From contig JAUPLT010000139.1 in assembly GCA_030836785.1 (NCBI GenBank), forward strand, positions 1 to 38,261: a DNA stretch of 38,261 nt, in the 5' to 3' direction. The stretch comes from Actinomycetota bacterium (GTDB taxonomy: Bacteria; Actinomycetota; Actinomycetes; Mycobacteriales; Mycobacteriaceae). The notes below the pieces were generated by a model, which did not search any database, was not told the origin of the DNA, and worked only from the letters and a program-made list of their open reading frames with translations. Of the stretch, positions 19,587 through 28,062 are shown piece after piece (within the stretch, counting starts at the first letter, position 1; each line of letters begins with the position of its first letter). The translations under genes were made by a program, and so were the position numbers.

Positions 19587-20194
19587 TGACCGGCAGATCC
19601 CGCGTTGACTTTTGGTTCGACCCACTGTGCCCGTGGGCCTGGATCACCTCGCGGTGGATCGTGGAAGCGGAGAAGGTGCGCGATATCGACGTGCATTTCC
19701 GGGTGATGAGCCTGGCGGTGCTCAACGAGGGGCGCGACCTGCCCGAGCAGTACCAGGACCTGATGAAGAAGGCCTGGGGACCGGTGCGGGTCGCCATCGC
19801 CGCGGAGCAGGCGCACGGCGGCGCTGCGCTCGGCCCGTTGTACAGCGCGATGGGCACCCGCATCCACAATCACGGCAACAACGACCTCGACGACGTCATC
19901 GCGGGGTCACTGGCCGATGCCGGCCTACCCGCCGGGCTGGCCGCGGCCGCCGGCGACGACTCCCTCGACGATGCCCTGCGCGCCAGCCATCACGCGGGGA
20001 TGGACGCCGTCGGCCCCGATGTCGGCACCCCGACCATCCACATCGACGGGGTCGCGTTCTTCGGCCCGGTGCTCTCCCGGATCCCGCGCGGGGAGGAGGC
20101 CGGCCGGATCTGGGACGCCTCGGTGACCCTGGCCGGCTATCCGCACTTCTGGGAACTCAAGCGCACCCGCACCGAACCGCCGCAGTTCGACTGA
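19586..20194 (+). CDS. DsbA-family thioredoxin-fold oxidoreductase (Rv2466c-like)
   Basis: A 202-residue cytosolic protein with a thioredoxin fold and helical insertion. It matches M. tuberculosis Rv2466c along its length ([48 protein letters not shown]-terminus [12 protein letters not shown]). Rv2466c is a mycothiol-dependent reductase in the SigH oxidative-stress regulon that activates nitro prodrugs. Here the active site is C15-P-W-A18; M. tuberculosis has CPWC, so the resolving cysteine is missing and the enzyme should use a monothiol, mycothiol-type mechanism. I found no GGAA/GTT SigH promoter upstream, only the leaderless -10. rpiB and nei follow closely, probably as one operon. Confidence 0.88.
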   Translation: MTGRSRVDFWFDPLCPWAWITSRWIVEAEKVRDIDVHFRVMSLAVLNEGRDLPEQYQDLMKKAWGPVRVAIAAEQAHGGAALGPLYSAMGTRIHNHGNNDLDDVIAGSLADAGLPAGLAAAAGDDSLDDALRASHHAGMDAVGPDVGTPTIHIDGVAFFGPVLSRIPRGEEAGRIWDASVTLAGYPHFWELKRTRTEPPQFD

Positions 20195-20204
20195 CCGGCC
20201 TCAG

Positions 20205-20218
20205 TAGGGTGTCGACCA
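20205..20218 (+). promoter_or_regulatory. -10 element TAGGGT for a leaderless rpiB transcript
   Basis: TAGGGT (20205-20210) lies in the 23-nt gap after the DsbA-like gene, 7 nt before the rpiB ATG. The AGGG within it could instead serve as a ribosome site, so readthrough from the upstream promoter remains possible. Confidence 0.5.
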
Positions 20219-20697
20219 TGCGCGTTTACCTAGGAGCCGACCACGCCGGCTACGAACTCAAGCAGGCCATCATCGAGCATCTCCGCAACGCCGGTCACGA
20301 GCCGATCGACTGCGGCGCTTTCGATTACGACGCCGACGACGACTATCCGGCGTTCTGCATCGCGGCGGCGGAGCGGACCGTGGCCGACCCGGGCAGCCTG
20401 GGCATCGTGCTGGGGGGATCGGGAAACGGCGAGCAGATCGCGGCCAACAAGGTTCCCGGTGCCCGCTGTGCGCTGGCCTGGAGCACCGAGACCGCGGCGC
20501 TGGCCCGGGAGCACAACAACGCCCAACTGATCGGAATCGGCGGGCGGATGCACAGCCTCGCCGACGCGCTGGCCATCGTCGACACGTTCGTCGGCACGCC
20601 CTGGTCGGAGGCCGCCCGTCACCAGCGCCGCATCGACATCCTCGCCGACTACGAGCGCACCCGCGTCGCTCCGCCGGTGCCCGGCGCCCCGGCCTGA
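20218..20697 (+). CDS. rpiB: Ribose-5-phosphate isomerase B
   Basis: This 159-residue enzyme interconverts ribose-5-phosphate and ribulose-5-phosphate in the pentose phosphate pathway. The RpiB signature is complete: GADHAGYELK at 6-15 with D8-H9, and GGSGNGEQ with S68 and E72. The catalytic base is this Glu, as in M. tuberculosis RpiB (Glu75), and not the Cys used by E. coli RpiB. The frame is open far upstream inside the DsbA-like gene, but the ATG at 20218 gives the family start MRVYLGADHAG. nei starts 16 nt after its stop. Confidence 0.95.
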   Translation: MRVYLGADHAGYELKQAIIEHLRNAGHEPIDCGAFDYDADDDYPAFCIAAAERTVADPGSLGIVLGGSGNGEQIAANKVPGARCALAWSTETAALAREHNNAQLIGIGGRMHSLADALAIVDTFVGTPWSEAARHQRRIDILADYERTRVAPPVPGAPA

Positions 20698-20713
20698 TCC
20701 GGCCCGGGACCCC

Positions 20714-21535
20714 ATGCCGGAGGGGCACACCCTGCACCGGCTGGCCCGATTACACCAGCGCCGGTACGCCGGAAATCCGGTGCGGGTGTCCAGCCCACAG
20801 GGCCGGTTCGCGGAGGCGGCGCTGCTTGACGGCCGGGTATTCATCGAGGCGACCGCCTGGGGAAAGCACCTGTTCCATCACTACGCGGGGGAACACGGTG
20901 CCGGCGCACACGACACCGTCGCGTCGATCGTGCACATCCATCTCGGGCTCTACGGCACCTTCCGCGAACACCGCACGCCGATGCCCGAACCGCGGGGGCA
21001 GGTCCGGATGCGCCTGGTCGGCGGCGAATACGGAACGGACCTTCGCGGTCCCACCGCCTGCGCGCTGATCGACGCAGCCCAGGTGTCGGCCATCCTGGGC
21101 CGTCTCGGTCCTGACCCGCTCCGTCCCGACGCCGACCCGGACGCCGCCTGGAACCGGATCGTGAAGTCGCGCCGCCCGATCGGCGCGCTCCTGATGGACC
21201 AGTCGGTGCTGGCCGGAGTCGGCAACGTTTACCGCAGCGAACTGCTGTTCCGCCACGGTATCGACCCATACCGGGCCGGCCGGGACGTCGAGGAGGCGGA
21301 ATTCAGTGCCGCGTGGGCCGACCTGGTCGAATTGATGAAGATCGGCGTGCGCCGCGGCCGGATCATCGTGGTGCGCCCGGAACATGACCACGGCGCCCCG
21401 GCCTACGGGCCGCGGCGCCCCCGCACCTACGTCTACCGCCGGGCCGGCGAGCCCTGCCGGCTGTGCGGCACGTCGGTTCGCCACGCAGTACTGGAGGCGC
21501 GCAACCTGTTCTGGTGCCCGACATGCCAGACCTGA
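20714..21535 (+). CDS. nei: Endonuclease VIII / formamidopyrimidine-type DNA glycosylase (Nei1)
   Basis: A 273-residue base-excision repair enzyme that removes oxidised bases and cuts the AP site. The N-terminal PEGH places Pro2 and Glu3 as catalytic residues after Met removal, and Lys51 (in TAWGKHL) is the conserved beta-strand lysine. The helix-two-turn-helix motif is MDQSVLAGVGNVYRSE. A C-terminal zinc finger (CRLC ... CPTC) completes the fold. It corresponds to Rv2464c. The ATG is preceded by GGGA at normal distance. Its place behind the DsbA-like oxidoreductase suggests a shared role in oxidative damage, which is inference. Confidence 0.93.
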   Translation: MPEGHTLHRLARLHQRRYAGNPVRVSSPQGRFAEAALLDGRVFIEATAWGKHLFHHYAGEHGAGAHDTVASIVHIHLGLYGTFREHRTPMPEPRGQVRMRLVGGEYGTDLRGPTACALIDAAQVSAILGRLGPDPLRPDADPDAAWNRIVKSRRPIGALLMDQSVLAGVGNVYRSELLFRHGIDPYRAGRDVEEAEFSAAWADLVELMKIGVRRGRIIVVRPEHDHGAPAYGPRRPRTYVYRRAGEPCRLCGTSVRHAVLEARNLFWCPTCQT

Positions 21536-21583
21536 GTGGTCCCGGGCGCGCGGCCGGGGCCGGCAGGCACCACAATGTCGTGC

Positions 21584-21627
21584 TAACGGGGGTGTCGTGA
21601 TAACGGGGGTGTCGTGATAACGGGGGT
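21584..21627 (+). repeat. 17-bp tandem repeat upstream of the antiporter gene
   Basis: TAACGGGGGTGTCGTGA occurs twice perfectly (21584-21600, 21601-21617), followed by ten bases of a third copy (21618-21627). A weaker related sequence continues to about 21643. It sits in the 122-nt gap between nei and the antiporter ATG. It could be an array of protein-binding sites or a neutral slippage product. Confidence 0.9.
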
Positions 21628-21657
21628 AGTGATAGGGGTCGTCATGGAGTCGCTGGG

Positions 21658-23322
21658 ATGGTGCTGATCCTCGCGGTCGTCGGGGCGATCCTGGTAGCCG
21701 CGATCGCCGACCGGCACGGCCGGGAACCTGCGCTGGTGATCGTCGTCGTCGGCATCGTGGCCTCCTTCACACCAGGTTTCCCGGGGCTCGACATCGACTC
21801 GGAGGTTCTGCTGTCGGTGGTGCTGCCGCCGCTGCTGTACTCGGCCGCGTTGGGGTTCTCGTTCCCGACGTTCCTGCGCAACATCCGCCCGATTCTCGGC
21901 CTCGGCGTCGGTCTGGTGGTGGTGACCGCTTTCGCGGTGGCCGCGGTGGCGTCCTGGTTGGTGGCGCCGCTGACCTTCGGTACCGCGCTGATCCTCGGTG
22001 CGGTGGTGGCTCCGCCCGACGCCGTGACCGCGGTGGCGGTCGGGCGCAAACTGGGTCTGCCCAAGCGGGTGATGGCGATCCTCACCGGCGAGAGCCTGGT
22101 CAATGACGCCGCCGCACTGACGTTGTTCTCCATCGCGGTGGCCCAGGTCGCCGGCACCCAGGCGTTCATCGCCAACCCGGTGCTGCTGTTCGGCTACAGC
22201 GCGGTGATCGGGCCGTTGGTGGGGGCGGCCCTCGGTTACGCCACACTCTGGATCCGGAAACGGCTCGACAACCCCGGACTGGAAACCGTGCAGGGCCTGC
22301 TGGTGCCGTTCGCGGCGTTCATGTGCGCCGAGCACCTGCACGCCTCAGGCGTACTGGCGGTGGTCGTCGCCGGTTTCGTCGTCGGCCACGGCACGCTGTC
22401 GGCGGGCTATCAGACCCGACTGCAGGAACGCTACGTCTGGAACTCGGTCGACGTGCTGTTGGAGGCCTTCGTCTTCGCCTACATCGGCCTGCACCTGCGC
22501 TTCGTTCTCGAAGATCTGCACGAGGCGCACGAGTCGCTGGTGCTGGTGGGGATCGCTGCGCTGATCGTGCTGGCGGTGGTGCTGGTCATGCGCCCGGCCT
22601 GGGTGTTCGTGATGTTCGGTCGCGGCCTGTTGTTCCGGCACGTTGAACGGACGTTGACAGCGCCCGCGCCGCCCCGCGCCCGCAGCGCGTTGGGCGCTCT
22701 GAGGCGACGCTCCGCCGCGCTCGGTCAGCCCTGGTTGTGCTGGCGGGAGAACGCGGTGGTGTCCTGGACCGGTATGCGGGGAGTGGTGTCGTTGGCCGCG
22801 GCGTCTGGAATCCCGCTCACCACGTCGACCGGTGAGGAGTTTCCGGAGCGGGCGACGATCCAGGCCATCGCGTTCGTCGTCAGCGTGGGAACTCTGCTGC
22901 TCCAGGGCGGCACCCTGCCGTGGCTGATCCGCCGGCTCGGACTGTCCGATGAGCAGGATGCGGCCTACGACCTCGCCGAAACGCAGAAGGCCGAGGAGGT
23001 GGTGCGCCGCGCTGCCGAAGAGGTTCTGGTCCGTTTCGACGCCGAGCCGCCTGCGGGTCTGGACCCGGCGGCCGTTGCCGAGATCCACCAAATCATCGCC
23101 CGCCATTCGCAGGATGCCGATGAGATGCCCGACCCGGAGGCGCACACGCTGCGCGCCGAGGTCTTCGCGGCCCTTTACCGCGATGTGCTGGCCCGACAGC
23201 GGGCGGCGTTGATCACCGAACGCGACGGTGGCCGGATCGACGATGAGGTGGTCCGCGCGATGCTCGAACGCCTCGACCTTCAGGAGGCCGGTGTCACCGC
23301 GCGTCTGGACAGCCGGTTCTGA
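21658..23322 (+). CDS. Na+/H+ antiporter, CPA1 family
   Basis: A 554-residue membrane protein with about 12 helices in the first 430 residues and a cytoplasmic C-terminal domain. The CPA1 core is visible: APPDAV at 118-123 and the ion-binding Asn-Asp pair N149-D150 in GESLVNDAAALT. WTGMRGVVSLAAA is the conserved late helix with an Arg. It would exchange cytoplasmic Na+ (or K+) for external protons. It resembles M. tuberculosis YjcE/Rv2287, which lies elsewhere, so this is an accessory location. The ATG at 21658 has GGAG 8 nt upstream. The first residues already form helix 1, which is early but plausible. It converges on the DUF1542 gene 48 nt away. Confidence 0.9.
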   Translation: MVLILAVVGAILVAAIADRHGREPALVIVVVGIVASFTPGFPGLDIDSEVLLSVVLPPLLYSAALGFSFPTFLRNIRPILGLGVGLVVVTAFAVAAVASWLVAPLTFGTALILGAVVAPPDAVTAVAVGRKLGLPKRVMAILTGESLVNDAAALTLFSIAVAQVAGTQAFIANPVLLFGYSAVIGPLVGAALGYATLWIRKRLDNPGLETVQGLLVPFAAFMCAEHLHASGVLAVVVAGFVVGHGTLSAGYQTRLQERYVWNSVDVLLEAFVFAYIGLHLRFVLEDLHEAHESLVLVGIAALIVLAVVLVMRPAWVFVMFGRGLLFRHVERTLTAPAPPRARSALGALRRRSAALGQPWLCWRENAVVSWTGMRGVVSLAAASGIPLTTSTGEEFPERATIQAIAFVVSVGTLLLQGGTLPWLIRRLGLSDEQDAAYDLAETQKAEEVVRRAAEEVLVRFDAEPPAGLDPAAVAEIHQIIARHSQDADEMPDPEAHTLRAEVFAALYRDVLARQRAALITERDGGRIDDEVVRAMLERLDLQEAGVTARLDSRF

Positions 23323-23374
23323 CCGGTACGGCCATCTGAACGGTTAGCGCTCATCCCTGACCGGTAGGGCTCAG
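23319..23374. repeat. Degenerate triple repeat between converging stops
   Basis: Three related units, CTGACCGGTACGGCCAT (23319), CTGAACGGTTAGCGCTCAT (23336) and CTGACCGGTAGGGCTCAG (23357), span the region from the antiporter stop to the DUF1542 stop. They are imperfect, and no clear terminator is present. Confidence 0.5.
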
Positions 23375-24195
23375 AAGTCGCCGAACCCGCCGAAATCCCC
23401 GAACCCGCCGCCCATGTCGCCGCCCCCGCCATCCCATCCGCCCGGGTCGCCGCCGGCGTCCCATCCGCCCGGGTCACCGCCGGCGTCGACACCCTGATCC
23501 AACCCGGCATCCATACCGGCGTCATAACCCTGGTCGAAGCCGGTGCCGAAGCCGTCCTCGAACCCCGCCGCGCTGTAGCCCACCCCGGACATCCCGGAGA
23601 ACAGCGCGTCGAACAACAACACCGAACCCAGTCCCCAGGCCCCGGCCACCAATGCAGGCTTCCACCAGGGCTCGGAGTACCAGCCTGCGGGCACCGGGCG
23701 GCCGGCAACCCGCCCGCCCGGGAAGTAGTTCGGCGTGCGCTGCGTCGGCGTCGGGGACGCCTCGACCTGTCGGCCCTCGAACTCGATCCGGCGGTCCTCG
23801 GTGACCACGCCGGCCGACTTCTGGCCGGAGATCGTCTCCAGTTCGGGGCCCGGATCCATGTTCATCGCCAACCGGGCCGCGCGGACGTAGTAGAGGCCCT
23901 CCAGAGCGCTCTCCTTGGCCAGCATGGCCTGCTTGGCCGTCGTCGCCTGCTCTATCTGGGACGAAGCGGCGGTGAACCGCTCGGAGGCGTCCGCCAGTGC
24001 CTGCTGCGAGGCGGTGTCGGTGCCGGTCAGATTGATCACCTGGCCGCCGAGGCGTTCGATCACCCGACGGGCGTCGGCCTTCGCGTCGGCGAGGCCGACG
24101 GCATTCCGATTGCCGGATGCGCGCGACGACGACCACATCGCCAGGGCGATCATGGCCACGACGGCGATGAGGAGCATGACCAGGACACCGTTCAT
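23371..24195 (-). CDS. DUF1542-type membrane protein with Gly/Asp-rich tail
   Basis: A 274-residue protein. An N-terminal membrane helix (4-21) is followed by SSSRASGNRNAVGLADAKADA, then a helical, coiled-coil-like segment (about 35-105) that matches proteins annotated DUF1542 in mycobacteria. A second hydrophobic segment lies at about 180-201, after the Trp-rich WYSEPWWKP. The tail from about 210 is almost only Gly, Asp, Phe and Trp, ending GFGDFGGFGDF, and contains a 9-residue duplication. The two helices could give a hairpin with the tail outside or inside. Function unknown; cell-envelope roles are only a guess. The ATG at 24195 sits 7 nt from a TACTGT -10 element, supporting a leaderless start. 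Confidence 0.75.
   Translation of the reverse strand: MNGVLVMLLIAVVAMIALAMWSSSRASGNRNAVGLADAKADARRVIERLGGQVINLTGTDTASQQALADASERFTAASSQIEQATTAKQAMLAKESALEGLYYVRAARLAMNMDPGPELETISGQKSAGVVTEDRRIEFEGRQVEASPTPTQRTPNYFPGGRVAGRPVPAGWYSEPWWKPALVAGAWGLGSVLLFDALFSGMSGVGYSAAGFEDGFGTGFDQGYDAGMDAGLDQGVDAGGDPGGWDAGGDPGGWDGGGGDMGGGFGDFGGFGDF
23432..23485 (-). repeat. 27-bp in-frame tandem repeat in the Gly/Asp tail
   Basis: Two 27-bp copies (23432-23458, 23459-23485) differ at one base and encode DAGGDPGGW twice near the C-terminus of the DUF1542-type protein. Confidence 0.9.
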
Positions 24196-24208
24196 GGCGT
24201 CCACAGTA
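24195..24208 (-). promoter_or_regulatory. -10 element TACTGT for a leaderless DUF1542-gene transcript
   Basis: On the minus strand TACTGT (24208-24203) is followed by 7 nt (GGACGCC) and the ATG at 24195. No ribosome site or -35 is seen. Confidence 0.55.
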
Positions 24209-24256
24209 CCCAGCCGGGCCGGGCCGGTGGGTGCCTGAAAAGTCGCCGGACCCCGG

Positions 24257-24282
24257 AAAGAAGTCGAACAAAGAAGTCGAAC
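24257..24282. repeat. 13-bp tandem repeat abutting the lipP stop
   Basis: AAAGAAGTCGAAC occurs twice perfectly at 24257-24269 and 24270-24282. The last base is also the last base of the lipP stop codon. The repeat lies downstream of lipP and in front of the DUF1542 gene promoter. Confidence 0.9.
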
Positions 24283-25463
24283 TACGCGACTCCGAGAACC
24301 CGATAGACGGTGTCGGACAACGCGGTACTGCGCGGGTCGGCGTTGCACTTGGTGGCGTCGAAGTAGTTCATCACGTACGCGTACCCGATGCCGTGCTCGA
24401 GGTCGACGAAACCGTAGGAACCGCCGGACCCGCCGTGGCCGAAGCTGAGCGGGTTCGGGCCGGCCACCCTGCGTTGGTTGAGCATGTAGCCCAGACCCCA
24501 GCCATGGTCGGCCACCCGGGGGCCGAGGACGACATCCGGATCGAAGCCGCCCTGGGAGACCCGCACCTTCTCCAGGTGGGCGCGGGGGAGGATCTTCTCC
24601 TGAGCCAGCCCGTTGTAGAAGGTCGCCAGCCCCAGCGCGGACACGTGCCCGTTGGTGCCGGGGAACTCGCAGGTGCGCCATCGGGTGAGGTCGTGGGAAC
24701 CCAGCTCGTCGTCGGGGACGAAGCCCATCGCCACCGACAGTCCGGCCATCGCGTGCTCACTGAGGGATTCTGGGGTCCCGGGTGCTCCACCGGCGGCCAG
24801 CACGTCGCGGATATGCGGTTTGTTGACCATCTCGGCGCAGCGGCGATGCTCCGAGTGGGCCAGCCCGATGTGGATGTCGACACCCATCGGCTCGGCGATC
24901 TCCGTGCGCAGGTACTCGCCGAGGGTGCGTCCGGTCACCCGCCGAACCACCTCGCCGAGGATGAAGCCGAAGCTCACCATGTGGTAGCCCTGCGCGGACC
25001 CGGGTTCCCACCACGGCCGTGCGGCGGCAAGGTGTCTGCAGACCAGATCCCAGTCGGCGACATCGGTGTAGTGCAGGCGGTCCTGCGGCGCAATCACCCC
25101 GGACCGGTGCCCCAGCACGTCGGCCACCGTCACGTTCTGCTTGCCGGCCTGGCCGAACTCCGGCCAGTACCGGGCCACCGGCGCGTACAGGTCGATCTCG
25201 CCGCGGTCGGCCAGCAGATGTACGCAGGTGCTGGTCAGAGCCTTGGTGCCGGAGAACACGCTGACCAGGGTGTCCTCCCGCCAAGGGCGGCGCCGGCGGG
25301 CGTCGGCCCAGCCACCCCAAAGGTTGACCACCAGGTCGCCGCGGACCCATACCGCGACGGCCGCGCCCACCTCGTCGCGCAGGCTGAAGTTTTGCTCGAA
25401 GGCGTCAAGGACCGGTTCGAACCCCGCGGCACACCGACCGCCGAGGGGAGTGGGGTTCGTCAA
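24282..25463 (-). CDS. lipP: Serine hydrolase / esterase of the class C beta-lactamase fold (LipP-like)
   Basis: A 393-residue enzyme of the LipP family (Rv2463, 394 aa from memory). The catalytic S71-G-T-K74 (in SVFSGTKAL) is the SxxK motif; Y160 (in QGYHMVSFGFILGEV) is the likely second-motif tyrosine, and FGHGGSGG near the C-terminus replaces the KTG box. These features mean ester hydrolysis more often than beta-lactam resistance. It has no signal peptide, so it is probably cytosolic or cell-associated. The start codon is TTG at 25463, chosen because AGGAGG lies 4 nt upstream; no ATG or GTG nearby has a comparable site. The stop abuts a 13-bp tandem repeat. Confidence 0.88.
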   Translation of the reverse strand: MTNPTPLGGRCAAGFEPVLDAFEQNFSLRDEVGAAVAVWVRGDLVVNLWGGWADARRRRPWREDTLVSVFSGTKALTSTCVHLLADRGEIDLYAPVARYWPEFGQAGKQNVTVADVLGHRSGVIAPQDRLHYTDVADWDLVCRHLAAARPWWEPGSAQGYHMVSFGFILGEVVRRVTGRTLGEYLRTEIAEPMGVDIHIGLAHSEHRRCAEMVNKPHIRDVLAAGGAPGTPESLSEHAMAGLSVAMGFVPDDELGSHDLTRWRTCEFPGTNGHVSALGLATFYNGLAQEKILPRAHLEKVRVSQGGFDPDVVLGPRVADHGWGLGYMLNQRRVAGPNPLSFGHGGSGGSYGFVDLEHGIGYAYVMNYFDATKCNADPRSTALSDTVYRVLGVA

Positions 25464-25620
25464 CGCGCCTCCTGGTCGAGAATCCCGCTCGGGCTGGCGT
25501 CGGGAACCGAACCTGAATGTACGGCCACGGATGGTAGCCGCAGATTCTGAGGAAACTATTGGAGCCGAACTGAAACCGTGCCGTGACCAGGCGCAATGAA
25601 CACCGCCGTGGCCAGTTCAG

Positions 25621-25691
25621 AGCGGGCGACGGGAATCGAACCCGCGTAGCTAGTTTGGAAGACTAGGGCTCTACCATTGAGCTACGCCCGC
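25621..25691 (-). tRNA. tRNA-Gly (anticodon UCC)
   Basis: On the minus strand a 71-nt cloverleaf runs from acceptor GCGGGCG (25691-25685) to CGCCCGC plus the discriminator T at 25621. The anticodon loop CTTCCAA gives UCC for Gly. The T-arm is GCGGGTTCGATTCCCGT. CCA is not encoded. A weak -10 (TACATT, 25711-25706 on the minus strand) lies about 14 nt upstream. Confidence 0.95.
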
Positions 25692-25757
25692 TTGCGTGCG
25701 TGCCTAATGTACCGGCGTCCGCCGATTCGCTTCCACCCGGACCCCAGTAGGGTCGAA

Positions 25758-25788
25758 TTGCGGGTTCTGCGGTGCCTGGCCGTAGGAT
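25758..25788 (+). promoter_or_regulatory. Possible promoter of tRNA-Pro
   Basis: TAGGAT (25783-25788) is a good -10 and TTGCGG (25758-25763) a partial -35 with a 19-nt spacer. Transcription would start near 25796, about 18 nt before the tRNA. Confidence 0.45.
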
Positions 25789-25813
25789 CGCGGACGCGAG
25801 AAATCACGAGCAG

Positions 25814-25887
25814 CGGGGTGTAGCGCAGCTTGGTAGCGCATCCGCTTTGGGAGCGGAAGGCCGCAGGTTCAAATCCTGTCACCCCGA
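25814..25887 (+). tRNA. tRNA-Pro (anticodon UGG)
   Basis: A 74-nt cloverleaf: acceptor CGGGGTG (25814-25820) pairs with CACCCCG (25880-25886), discriminator A at 25887. The anticodon loop TTTGGGA gives UGG for Pro. The T-arm is GCAGGTTCAAATCCTGT. CCA is not encoded. It lies 36 nt before the trigger factor gene, so it may be co-transcribed with it. Confidence 0.95.
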
Positions 25888-25923
25888 CGCGCCCGTACCG
25901 AACGATCAGCAAGGAGCACCGCC

Positions 25924-27354
25924 GTGAAGAGCACCGTCGAGAAGTTGAGCCCCACCCGGGTTCGCATCAACGTGGAGGTGCCGTTCACCGAACTGCAGCC
26001 CGACTTCGAACGCGCGTACAAGCAGTTGGCCCAGCAGGTCAGACTGCCCGGCTTCCGGCCCGGGCGGGCGCCGGCCAAGCTGCTCGAGGCCCGGCTCGGC
26101 CGTGGCGCCGTGCTGCAGCAGGTGGTCAACGACGTGCTGCCGACCCGCTACAGCGAGGCGCTCACCTCGACCGAACTGCGCCCGCTCGGCGAGCCCGAGA
26201 TCGAGGTCACCAGGATCGAGGACGGCGAAGAGTTGGTGTTCACCGCGGAGGTGGACGTCCGTCCGGACATCGACCTGCCCGACCTGAGCACCCTGAAAAT
26301 CACCGTCGACCCGGTCGAGGTGACTGATGCCGATGTCGAGGCCGAACTCGACGCCCTTCGGGCACGCTTCGGCACCCTCACGGCAGTCGAGCGTGCGGTG
26401 CAGAACGGTGACTTCGTGACGATCGACCTCGCGGCCGCCATCGACGGCGAGGAGATCCCCGAGGCGACGGCTGAGGGGCTGTCCCACGAGGTCGGCTCCG
26501 GCCGACTCATCGAAGGTCTCGACGAAGCTGTCGTCGGCCTGTCGGAAGGCGGGTCGGCGACCTTCCCCACCACCCTGGTCGCGGGTGCGCGGGCCGGCGA
26601 GGAGGCCGAGGTCACCGTGACGGTCAAGTCGGTCAAGGAGCGGGAGTTGCCGACTGCGGACGACGACTTCGCCCAGCTCGCCAGCGCGTTCGACACGCTT
26701 GCGGAACTGCGGGCCGATCTCACCGAGCAGGTTCGCCGGGTCAAGCGGATCCATCAGGCCGAGAAGATCCGCGACACCGCGCTGGAGTCGCTGCTGGAAC
26801 TCGTCGAGGTCCCGTTGCCGGACAAGATCGTCAAGGCGCAGTTCGATGCGGCGTTCCACAACGCCATCCACCCGCTGGACCATGACGAGGCCAAGCTCGA
26901 CGAGATGCTGGAAGCCCAGGGCAGCTCACGGGAGAAGTTCGAAACCGAGACCCGGGAAGCCGCGGAGAAGGCCGTGAAGACCCAGCTGCTGATGGATGCC
27001 ATCGCCGACGACTTGGAGATCCAGGTCGGGCAGAACGACATCACCGAGCGGCTGGTGTTGATGTCCCGCCAGTACGGGATCGAGCCGCAACAGCTGCTCG
27101 GGCTGCTGCAGCAGAACAACCAGTTGCCGGCAGTGTTCGCCGACGTCCGGCGCGGGCTCACCGTCGCCGCCGTGGTCGAGGCGGCCAACGTCGTCGACAC
27201 CGACGGGGCGGTGATCGATACCACCGAGTTCTTCGGTTCCCCGGATGCGAGCGGAGAAGGTGCTGAGGCTGACGAGGCCGCCGAGGCTGAAGCGGCCGAC
27301 GAGGCCGCCGAGGCTGAAGATGTCGCCGAGGCCGAAGAGGCCAAGGACGCATAA
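25924..27354 (+). CDS. tig: Trigger factor (ribosome-associated chaperone and peptidyl-prolyl isomerase)
   Basis: A 476-residue chaperone that meets nascent chains at the ribosome exit. The ribosome-docking signature GFRPGRAP is at 43-50, a FKBP-type PPIase domain spans about 155-240, and the helical substrate-binding C-domain follows. The last 40 residues are an acidic Ala/Glu tail (DEAAEAE repeats) longer than the core fold needs and typical of actinobacterial trigger factors. The GTG at 25924 has AAGGAG (25911-25916) 7 nt upstream. The gene leads the tig-clpP1-clpP2-clpX protein-quality block, so folding and degradation are encoded side by side. Confidence 0.96.
   Translation: MKSTVEKLSPTRVRINVEVPFTELQPDFERAYKQLAQQVRLPGFRPGRAPAKLLEARLGRGAVLQQVVNDVLPTRYSEALTSTELRPLGEPEIEVTRIEDGEELVFTAEVDVRPDIDLPDLSTLKITVDPVEVTDADVEAELDALRARFGTLTAVERAVQNGDFVTIDLAAAIDGEEIPEATAEGLSHEVGSGRLIEGLDEAVVGLSEGGSATFPTTLVAGARAGEEAEVTVTVKSVKERELPTADDDFAQLASAFDTLAELRADLTEQVRRVKRIHQAEKIRDTALESLLELVEVPLPDKIVKAQFDAAFHNAIHPLDHDEAKLDEMLEAQGSSREKFETETREAAEKAVKTQLLMDAIADDLEIQVGQNDITERLVLMSRQYGIEPQQLLGLLQQNNQLPAVFADVRRGLTVAAVVEAANVVDTDGAVIDTTEFFGSPDASGEGAEADEAAEAEAADEAAEAEDVAEAEEAKDA
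27271..27319 (+). repeat. 27-bp period repeat in the acidic tail of trigger factor
   Basis: A 22-bp sequence at 27271-27292 recurs perfectly at 27298-27319 (period 27 bp), encoding DEAAEAE twice. It keeps the reading frame. Confidence 0.85.
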
Positions 27355-27465
27355 CGCCGAGAGCGAAAGTGCCCCGTGGCGGGCAAGGGTCGGGGCTCCT
27401 GGTTGGTTAGGGTCAGGTAGTACCCGGCGATAGTTCCCAGTCTCGAAGAAAGCAGGTAGGAAGTC

Positions 27466-28062
27466 GTGACTCAGATGCGTTCCGGCGCGGCAGGGCTGAA
27501 CCTTCAGGATTCGGTGTACGAGCGGCTGCTCGCCGAGCGCATCATCTTCCTGGGTTCCCAGGTCGACGACGACATCGCGAACCGGCTGTGCGCTCAGATC
27601 CTGTTGCTGGCCGCCGAAGACCCGACCAAGGACATCTCGCTCTACATCAACTCGCCGGGCGGTTCGATCAGTGCCGGCATGGCCATCTACGACACCATGG
27701 TGCTGGCACCGTGCGATGTGGCCACCTACGCCATGGGCATGGCCGCCTCGATGGGCGAGTTCCTGCTGGCGGCAGGCGCGAAGGGCAAGCGTTACGCGCT
27801 ACCGCACGCCCGGATTCTCATGCACCAACCGCTGGGCGGCATCACCGGTGGTGCTGCCGACATCGCCATCCAGGCCGAGCAGTTCGCGCTGATCAAGAAG
27901 GAGATGTTCCGGCTCAACGCCGAGTTCACCGGTCAGCCGCTCGAGCGCATCGAGGCCGACTCCGACCGTGATCGCTGGTTCACCGCCCAGGAAGCCCTCG
28001 AGTACGGCTTCGTCGACCACGTCATCACCCGCGCGCACATCTCGGGAGCGAACAATGCTTGA
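27466..28062 (+). CDS. clpP1: ATP-dependent Clp protease proteolytic subunit ClpP1
   Basis: A 198-residue serine peptidase, one ring of the mixed ClpP1P2 tetradecamer that degrades proteins unfolded by ClpX or ClpC1. The catalytic triad by alignment with M. tuberculosis ClpP1 is S95 (in GMAASMGEF), H120 (in [11 protein letters not shown]) and D169. The short N-terminus before DSVYERLL is probably a propeptide processed during assembly. The GTG has AGGA 5 nt upstream; an ATG three codons later is less well placed. It overlaps clpP2 by 8 nt, consistent with coupled translation and matched subunits. Confidence 0.96.
   Translation: MTQMRSGAAGLNLQDSVYERLLAERIIFLGSQVDDDIANRLCAQILLLAAEDPTKDISLYINSPGGSISAGMAIYDTMVLAPCDVATYAMGMAASMGEFLLAAGAKGKRYALPHARILMHQPLGGITGGAADIAIQAEQFALIKKEMFRLNAEFTGQPLERIEADSDRDRWFTAQEALEYGFVDHVITRAHISGANNA

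Noticed and set aside
21584-21657. Sodium or pH riboswitch ahead of the antiporter
   Set aside because: The sequence is a simple tandem repeat without paired stems of a known riboswitch class.
24282-25463. Beta-lactam resistance gene
   Set aside because: It has the SxxK fold but an HxG-type third motif and matches the LipP esterase family.
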